From: Pseudomonas sp. MM211
GTDB lineage: Bacteria; Pseudomonadota; Gammaproteobacteria; Pseudomonadales; Pseudomonadaceae
Assembly: GCF_020386635.1 (NCBI RefSeq)
Contig: NZ_CP081942.1
Coordinates: forward strand, 3,038,001 to 3,102,000
DNA: 64,000 nt
Direction of reading: 5' to 3'
Every line of letters begins with the position of its first letter. Position 1 is the first letter of the stretch. This document shows positions 59,031 to 64,000 of the stretch, in pieces. The notes under the pieces were generated by a model, which searched no databases, had not been told where the DNA came from, and worked only from the letters and a program-made list of their open reading frames with translations. The position numbers and the translations under genes are program-made.

Positions 59031-59930
59031 TCAGTGCATGTCTGCGGCCACCGCTGCTCGAATCGCCTCCAGCAGCATCATGCAGGCCGGATTGTCATTG
59101 TTGCTGCGCCAGGTCAGGTGCAGCTCGCTCTGAATGCCGTCGCCCAGGTCGATCTCGCGGAACGTCACGTCCTTGAACACCACGTTGGTGGCGCAGCGCG
59201 GCACCAGGGCCAGGCCCATGCCGGCGTTGACCAGTGCCAGGATGGTCAGCGACGAACCCAGCCACTGTACGTATTCCGGAGCCACGCCGGCCGAGCGGAA
59301 CATGCCGGTCAGCAGTTCGTTGAACGGCGGATAGGCCGCGTGGGAGTACATCAGAAAGGGCGCGCCATCGAGATCCTTGACCCTTAGCTGATCAGCCGTG
59401 GCCAGTGGATGCTGGCTCGGGATGGCCAGCACGAAAGGCTCACGCACCAGGCATTCATTCTCGTAACCCGCCTGCAGCAGCGGCTGGCGCACGATGCCCA
59501 GGTCGATACGCCGGGTGCGCAGCGCTTCGTGCTGCTGGTGGGTGTTCATCTCGCTCAGGGAAATCTTCACCTGGGGCTGATTGAGCCGCGCCTCGGCGAT
59601 CACCCGTGGCAGGAACTCATACACCGCACTGCCAACGAAGCTGATGCTCACCGAGCCGATATCGCCTGCCGCGAAGCGTCGTGCCGAGGCGGCTGCCTGA
59701 TGGGCGCGTTCCAGCAAGTGCTGAGCTTCGATGAAAAACGCCCGGCCAGCGGCGGTGAGCGCGACGCTGCGCGTGCTGCGGGTGAACAGCTCGACGCCAA
59801 GGCTGTGCTCCAGCAACTGGATTTGCCGACTGAGTGGCGGCTGGGTCATGTTCAGTCGTTCGGCGGCGCGGCGAAAGTTGAGTTCGGTGGCGACGGTGGT
59901 GAAGCAGCGCAGCTGGGCAAGCTCGAACAT
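59031..59930 (-). CDS. LysR-family regulator of the sugar-acid MFS-dehydratase unit
   Basis: This 299-residue protein has the BenM/CatM-like LysR N-terminus: MFELAQLRCFTTVATELNFRRAAERLNMTQPPLSRQIQLLE. The effector domain follows with SVSISFVGSAVYEFLPRVI and GMGLALVPRC. ATG 59930 fits the family; the frame to 60005 crosses the divergent promoter. It is divergent from the MFS and glucarate-dehydratase-like genes with a LysR box between, so it likely activates them in response to a sugar acid. Confidence 0.92.
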   Translation of the reverse strand: MFELAQLRCFTTVATELNFRRAAERLNMTQPPLSRQIQLLEHSLGVELFTRSTRSVALTAAGRAFFIEAQHLLERAHQAAASARRFAAGDIGSVSISFVGSAVYEFLPRVIAEARLNQPQVKISLSEMNTHQQHEALRTRRIDLGIVRQPLLQAGYENECLVREPFVLAIPSQHPLATADQLRVKDLDGAPFLMYSHAAYPPFNELLTGMFRSAGVAPEYVQWLGSSLTILALVNAGMGLALVPRCATNVVFKDVTFREIDLGDGIQSELHLTWRSNNDNPACMMLLEAIRAAVAADMH

Positions 59931-59942
59931 TGATCTAATCCA

Positions 59943-59959
59943 GGTATCAATCGAATACC
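59943..59959. promoter_or_regulatory. LysR-type binding box
   Basis: GGTATCAATCGAATACC has arms GGTAT/ATACC and fits the T-N11-A LysR motif. It is 13 bp upstream of the LysR start and 79 bp upstream of the transporter start. AATCTAGATT (59960-59969) follows directly. Confidence 0.65.
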
Positions 59960-60037
59960 AATCTAGATTAGACGGGATCAATGCCCGCGTACATGATCGG
60001 CGCATCCCACAAAAACAATGATCGGGAGTCGCCCCAA

Positions 60038-61393
60038 TTGAATAACGTCCAGAGTTCCGCCGACCCGCAGGTTGTCGCCCGCGCGGTCTCGAAAGTGAAA
60101 CGCCACGTGCTGCCGCTGTTCGTGGTCATGTTCATCGTCAACTACATCGACCGGGTGAACATCGGCTTCGTCCGCAGCCACCTGGAAACCGATCTGGGTA
60201 TCGGTGCCGCCGCTTATGGTTTGGGCGCCGGCCTGTTCTTCATCGGCTACGCGATGTTCGAAGTACCGTCGAACATGCTCCTGCAGCGCTACGGCGCCAA
60301 GGTGTGGCTGACCCGCATCATGTTCACCTGGGGCATCGTCGCCACCGCGATGGCTTTTGTGCCCAACGAAACCTGGTTCTATATCCTGCGCTTCCTGCTC
60401 GGCGTCGCCGAGGCCGGTTTCTTCCCGGGCGTGGTGTATTACTTCACCAAGTGGCTGCCCGCCGGTGAGCGTGGCAAGGCCATGGCCATCTTCCTCAGTG
60501 GCTCGGCCATCGCGTCGATCCTCTCCGGCCCGCTGTCCGGTCTGCTCCTGCAAATCGAAGGCCTGGGCATGAAAGGCTGGCAGTGGATGTTCTTCATCGA
60601 GGGCATGTTCTCGGTAGTGCTCTGCGGTTTCGTCTGGTTCTGGTTGGATTCGCTGCCCAAGGACGCCAAATGGCTGACCCGTGAAGAGAGCCAGGCGCTG
60701 ACCGATTGCATCGACGAAGAACAGCGTCAGCGCCAACTGGCGGCGGGGGAGACCGGCGCGGTCAAGCACTCGGTGTTCAAGCTGCTGCGCGACCCGCAGA
60801 TCATGCTGTTCTGTTTCCTGTATTTCTCGATCTCGCTGACCATCTACGGCTGCACCTTCTGGCTGCCGAGCATCATCCGCTCCATGGGTGGGCTGGATGA
60901 TATGCAGGTCGGCCTGTTCAACTCGGTACCGTGGATCATCTCGGTGGTCGCAATGTACGCCTTCGCCAGCCTGGCAGCGCGCTACAAGTGGCAACAGGCA
61001 TGGGCCTCGGCCGCGTTCGTGATCGCCGCGTTCGGGCTGTTCATGTCCACCACTGGCGGGCCGATCTTCTCCTTTATTGCCATCTGCTTCGCGGCCATCG
61101 GCTTCAAGGCGGCGTCCTCGCTGTTCTGGCCGATTCCCCAGGCGTACCTGGATGCGCGCATCGCAGCAGCAGTTATTGCCCTGATCAACTCGGTGGGCAG
61201 CCTGGGCGGCTTCGTGGCCCCGGCCACTTTCGGTTACCTCGAAGAGCACACCGGCTCCATCGAAGGCGGCCTGATCGGTCTGGCCGTGGTTTCGCTGATC
61301 GCCGGCATCCTGGTGTTCATGACCAAGACCAGCAAAAGCGCCAAAGGCAGCGGCAACGGTGTCAGCCCGAAACCGGCGGTATCGCCAGCTTGA
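60038..61393 (+). CDS. MFS transporter, anion:cation symporter (ACS) family, sugar-acid type
   Basis: This protein has about 451 residues and 12 helices. It has the ACS-family start VKRHVLPLFVVMFIVNYIDRVNIGF, then YAMFEVPSNMLLQRYGAKVWLTRIM, RFLLGVAEAGFFPGVVYYFTKWLPAGERGKAMAIF and a motif-A repeat in the second half. The family includes GudP, GarP and phthalate/tartrate transporters. GGGAG sits 9 bases before TTG 60038, so this start is preferred; ATG 59981 or 59993 would lengthen it. It is followed by the glucarate-dehydratase-like gene, suggesting uptake of glucarate or galactarate. Confidence 0.9.
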   Translation: MNNVQSSADPQVVARAVSKVKRHVLPLFVVMFIVNYIDRVNIGFVRSHLETDLGIGAAAYGLGAGLFFIGYAMFEVPSNMLLQRYGAKVWLTRIMFTWGIVATAMAFVPNETWFYILRFLLGVAEAGFFPGVVYYFTKWLPAGERGKAMAIFLSGSAIASILSGPLSGLLLQIEGLGMKGWQWMFFIEGMFSVVLCGFVWFWLDSLPKDAKWLTREESQALTDCIDEEQRQRQLAAGETGAVKHSVFKLLRDPQIMLFCFLYFSISLTIYGCTFWLPSIIRSMGGLDDMQVGLFNSVPWIISVVAMYAFASLAARYKWQQAWASAAFVIAAFGLFMSTTGGPIFSFIAICFAAIGFKAASSLFWPIPQAYLDARIAAAVIALINSVGSLGGFVAPATFGYLEEHTGSIEGGLIGLAVVSLIAGILVFMTKTSKSAKGSGNGVSPKPAVSPA

Positions 61394-61404
61394 GAAAAGT
61401 CCAG

Positions 61405-61423
61405 GCGCCGGCACAACCGGCGC
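61405..61423 (+). other. Intercistronic hairpin between transporter and dehydratase
   Basis: GCGCCGG-cacaa-CCGGCGC is a perfect 7-bp stem in the 62-bp gap before the dehydratase gene. There is no T tract; it may stabilise or adjust the relative amount of the two messages. Confidence 0.5.
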
Positions 61424-61455
61424 AGTAATCCTGCAAGATTCAAGGAGTTCCAATC

Positions 61456-62730
61456 ATGAGGATCAAACACGTACGCGTAACGCCGATTGCGTTCCGTGAC
61501 GCACCGCTGCTCAACGCCAGCGGCATCCACGAACCCTACGCTCTGCGTTCGATCATCGAAGTGGAAAGTGACAACGGCTACATCGGCCTGGGTGAAAGTT
61601 ACGGTGATGCCCCTGTGCTCAGCGTGTTGCAGGCCATGCAGGAGTCGCTGGTCGGTCTCGATCCCTTCGACCTCAACGGCCTGCGTGCCCGTGTGGTGAA
61701 AACCGTCGCCGCGCTGAAGCCAGGCACTGCCGGCGCCGAGCTGGCCCCTGGCTCGCACCCGAGCAAGCAGGTGGCGAACGCCTATTCGGCCTTCGAAGTG
61801 GCGTTTCTCGATCTCCAGGCGCGTTCGTTGGGTATGCCTCTGGTCGATCTGCTGGGTGGCGCGGTGCGTGATGAGGTGCCGTTCAGCGCCTATCTGTTCC
61901 TCAAGTACGCCGAGCATGTGGGCTCGCCCTACAAGCCAGATCGTTGGGGGGAGGGCATCAGTCCCGAGCAAATCGTCGCCCAGGCACGCACCATGATCGA
62001 GGAGAACGGCTTCAAGAGCATCAAGCTCAAGGCTGGCACCTTGCTCGGCCCGGAGCACGAAGTCGCCTGCATCAAGGCACTGCGTCAGGCCTTTCCTGAC
62101 GCGCCGCTGCGTATCGATCCCAACGGCAACTGGTCGGTGGAGACCTCACTGCGCATGGCCGAGCTGATGGGCGATGACCTGCAGTACTACGAAGACCCAT
62201 GCCCCGGTCTTGAAGGCATGGCCGAGGTGCACAAGCGCACTGGCATCCCGCTGGCGACCAACATGGTGGTCACCGATTTCGACGAATTCCGACGCAGCGT
62301 GGCCCTGAATAGCGTGCAGATCGTGCTCGCCGATCACCACTACTGGGGCGGCCTGCGCGATACGCAGATCCTCGCGCGCATGTGCGACACCTTTGGCCTG
62401 GGCGTGTCGATGCACTCCAACTCGCACCTGGGCATCAGCCTGATGGCCATGACCCACGTGGCGGCCGCCGTGCCGAACCTGGCCTACGCCTGCGACACCC
62501 ACTACCCGTGGCAGGAGCCGGATGAAGAGGTGATCAAGGGCGGCAAGCTGCCGATCGTCGATGGTTGCGTGCAACTCACCCGCACACCTGGCCTGGGCGT
62601 TGAGCTGGATTACGACCAGTTGGCCAAGCTCAATGACCAGTACCTGACCTGTGGTATTCGTCAGCGTAATGACGTGACCCAGATGCAGAAGTACGATCCG
62701 AGCTGGAAGGCCCTCAAGCCGCGTTTCTAA
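61456..62730 (+). CDS. gudD: Glucarate-dehydratase-like enolase-superfamily enzyme
   Basis: This 424-residue protein aligns by motif with glucarate dehydratase, which removes water from D-glucarate to give 5-keto-4-deoxyglucarate. It has K190-L-K192 (KLKAG), D221 and N223 (RIDPNGNW), E246 (YYEDPC), N269 (ATNMVVTDFDE) and H320 (SMHSNSHLGIS), matching the K-x-K, D, E, N and H set of GudD. The N-terminal specificity domain reads PLLNASGIHEPYALRSIIEVE. AGGAG precedes the ATG. It is downstream of a sugar-acid transporter under a divergent LysR regulator. Galactarate or idarate are also possible substrates. Confidence 0.9.
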   Translation: MRIKHVRVTPIAFRDAPLLNASGIHEPYALRSIIEVESDNGYIGLGESYGDAPVLSVLQAMQESLVGLDPFDLNGLRARVVKTVAALKPGTAGAELAPGSHPSKQVANAYSAFEVAFLDLQARSLGMPLVDLLGGAVRDEVPFSAYLFLKYAEHVGSPYKPDRWGEGISPEQIVAQARTMIEENGFKSIKLKAGTLLGPEHEVACIKALRQAFPDAPLRIDPNGNWSVETSLRMAELMGDDLQYYEDPCPGLEGMAEVHKRTGIPLATNMVVTDFDEFRRSVALNSVQIVLADHHYWGGLRDTQILARMCDTFGLGVSMHSNSHLGISLMAMTHVAAAVPNLAYACDTHYPWQEPDEEVIKGGKLPIVDGCVQLTRTPGLGVELDYDQLAKLNDQYLTCGIRQRNDVTQMQKYDPSWKALKPRF

Positions 62731-62741
62731 ACCTCTGCGTT

Positions 62742-62771
62742 CCGGCGTGCTCTTCTGGGAGAGCACGCCGG
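62742..62771 (+). terminator. Strong terminator-like hairpin after the dehydratase gene
   Basis: CCGGCGTGCTCT (62742-62753) and AGAGCACGCCGG (62760-62771) are perfect 12-bp arms around a 6-nt loop, 11 bp after the stop codon. The U tract is missing (TGTCGCT follows), so termination may be partial. Confidence 0.6.
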
Positions 62772-62854
62772 TGTCGCTATCGATTCCGCTTCCTGGCCGT
62801 GATGACCTGCGAGGTGGCGTTCACGTGAGGCCTGGCAGAGCGGCCTGGTTGAAC

Positions 62855-63205
62855 TTACAGCGCCGGGTCTGGGAAGGGCAATTCATCCTGCGAGACACTG
62901 GGCTGCGCTTTCCATTTCTGTCCCTGGCGGTAGAAATCTGCCTGTGTCTCGCTGCTTCCCGCACCCATCATGACCGATACGGTGCAGGCGATCTGCTGCG
63001 GGTGCTCGGCCTCCAGTGCCGGGATGCAGGTGCCGAGTTTTGCCGTCGCGCTTCCTGCTAGTTCGGGCATTTGCATCATCTCCAGCACCGCCTCGGTCGC
63101 CTCTTCATTTGTGGGGCGTGGCAGGTCGTCTGCATGGCTGGTGGTTACGCAGAACAGCGCAACCAGTGCGGTGGTTAGGTAGGTTTTTCTGAACAATTTC
63201 GACAC
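62855..63205 (-). CDS. Small secreted protein of unknown function
   Basis: This 116-residue protein has a signal peptide (YLTTALVALFCVTTSHA, cleaved about residue 25). The mature part has NEEATEAVLEMMQMPELAG, two cysteines (TCIPA and IACTV) that may form a disulphide, and FYRQGQKWKAQPSV. The ATG is preceded by AGGAGTGTCGAA. No recognised family; the Cys pair and size resemble other small Pseudomonas periplasmic proteins. Confidence 0.75.
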   Translation of the reverse strand: MSKLFRKTYLTTALVALFCVTTSHADDLPRPTNEEATEAVLEMMQMPELAGSATAKLGTCIPALEAEHPQQIACTVSVMMGAGSSETQADFYRQGQKWKAQPSVSQDELPFPDPAL

Positions 63206-63270
63206 TCCTTATCCTGATTTGGCCATGATGTTGCGGCGGCCCGGAGTGTGGCACGGCACAGTCAAGGTGG

Positions 63271-63831
63271 CTATCTAACGGCAGGTAGCAACGTCACGGC
63301 TTCTTGGCAGTTGATGATGGCCGCGTATTCACCCTGCAGGTTTGCCAGCGCCATTGCGTGTACCTCTTCGGCACTGCGCGGTACGCCGTTGTAATCGCTC
63401 TTGGCGAAAGCGAAGCAGCCATCCGCCAGCACATGGGTGACGAACCCCAGGTTGCCCGCCGAGCGCGCCGTGCCTTCGACGGAGTTGTTGGTACTGACGC
63501 CGACTATCACCAGTGATTCGATCCCCCTTACCCGCAACCAGCGCTCCAGCCCGGAGTTGATGAAGGCATCAGGTACGTTCTTCTCGACGACGTGTTCGTC
63601 TTGTTGTGGGTGCAGCGCTGGCTGGAACTCAACGCCAAACTGCCCAGGCGCAAACAGTGAGCCAGTCGCCCTTGAAATATGGCGAACGTGCACGATCGGC
63701 GCTTGCGCCTCGCGCCAGGCCTGCAACAGTTCAGCGACACGGGCTGGCGCATCAGGATTGTTACGCTGCCCGGCAGCCGCCTCGAGCATGCCGCGTTGCA
63801 TATCGATGATGATCAGAGCCGGTAACGGCAT
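63271..63831 (-). CDS. Isochorismatase-like (cysteine hydrolase) family protein with Ser at the nucleophile position
   Basis: This 186-residue protein has the family layout: LIIIDMQRGML (catalytic Asp), VVEKNVPDAF (catalytic Lys) and GVSTNNSVEGTARSAGNLGF, where the usual nucleophile Cys (T-N-x-C) is Ser. Substrates of the family include isochorismate, nicotinamide, ureidoacrylate and N-carbamoyl compounds. The Ser form may act by a different mechanism or on different substrates, and similar Ser variants exist in annotated members. AAGGAGG precedes the ATG. It stands alone at the right end of the window. Confidence 0.87.
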   Translation of the reverse strand: MPLPALIIIDMQRGMLEAAAGQRNNPDAPARVAELLQAWREAQAPIVHVRHISRATGSLFAPGQFGVEFQPALHPQQDEHVVEKNVPDAFINSGLERWLRVRGIESLVIVGVSTNNSVEGTARSAGNLGFVTHVLADGCFAFAKSDYNGVPRSAEEVHAMALANLQGEYAAIINCQEAVTLLPAVR

Positions 63832-64000
63832 GGGTGAAACCTCCTTTTGGGGTGGCGGGGCACTTCTGGCCAGCTTTTCTATCTATAGCTGGTAGGGCAT
63901 CCGATCAGATATTGCATCTTGCACGACTGAAAAATGGTCACCGTGCAGGATGCATAGTTCAATTACTTTTTAAATAAAAATAATCCTTATAAATCAATAG
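63832..64000. other. AT-rich right end of the window, no gene seen
   Basis: The last 169 bp are upstream of the isochorismatase-like gene. The final 40 bp are strongly AT-rich (TTTTTAAATAAAAATAATCC). A promoter could lie here, but no confident -35/-10 pair was assigned. Confidence 0.4.

Noticed and set aside
1-64000. CRISPR array, tRNA/rRNA genes, prophage or transposase
   Set aside because: No regularly spaced direct repeats, tRNA-like cloverleaf runs, rRNA sequence or transposase/integrase motifs were seen on either strand.

Overview
The window reads as a chromosomal segment of a Pseudomonas-type gammaproteobacterium. Supporting features are high GC with dense operons, the order minC-minD-minE-rluA, an rbsBACRKD ribose operon, class Ia ribonucleotide reductase nrdA-nrdB, and several paired inverted extragenic repeats of the Pseudomonas REP type. 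No tRNA, rRNA, CRISPR array, transposase or integrase was found. Almost everything is intact. The exceptions are a patatin-like gene cut by the left edge and one doubtful ORF remnant near 20 kb.

Layout. 0-8 kb: a coupled membrane protein / XRE regulator / ZapE-like ATPase operon, a GNAT, a LysR-MFS divergent pair, a macrodomain protein, a beta-propeller-like protein and an L,D-transpeptidase. 8-18 kb: a nutrient-uptake block with a GntR/FCD regulator, a NitT/TauT-type ABC importer, a cytosine-deaminase-like amidohydrolase, a LIV-type importer whose LivM, LivG and LivF parts are fused into one 831-residue chain, its binding protein, and a small NTF2-like protein. 18-20 kb: pdxY and small secreted proteins. 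20.4-26.3 kb: the ribose operon under a perfect 20-bp RbsR-type palindrome. 26.7-33 kb: an ABC importer (binding protein, two permeases, ATPase) interleaved with an alkaline-phosphatase-superfamily enzyme and a HAD phosphatase. A divergent GntR/UTRA regulator has matching TGGTCTAG-type operators in front of both transcription units, so this looks like uptake and dephosphorylation of an organophosphorus compound.

33-39.5 kb holds small membrane proteins, a GNAT and a DUF1289 protein, then an AT-rich accessory stretch with a lipoprotein, an orphan membrane protein, a dispersed-repeat relic and an unusual tandem MazG-like zinc-knuckle protein directly behind the nrdB terminator. 39.5-44.6 kb is nrdA-nrdB with a long upstream region carrying NrdR-box-like sites and a perfect DnaA box. 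44.6-51 kb holds an acid-phosphatase lipoprotein, a TonB-dependent siderophore receptor, rluA and minEDC.

51-63 kb is metabolic: a small ATPase/GNAT pair, LysR plus MFS, and a sugar-acid region. The sugar-acid region has an enolase-superfamily dehydratase and a 2-hydroxyacid dehydrogenase with a LacI regulator and operator. Separately, a LysR regulator diverges from an MFS sugar-acid transporter and a glucarate-dehydratase-like enzyme. The right end has a small secreted protein and an isochorismatase-like hydrolase with Ser in place of the catalytic Cys.

The best candidates for something undescribed are the tandem MazG-like protein, the fused LIV transporter with a degenerate ABC signature inside a two-importer amidohydrolase cluster, and the phosphatase-ABC cluster. 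These functions are inferred from motifs and context only.
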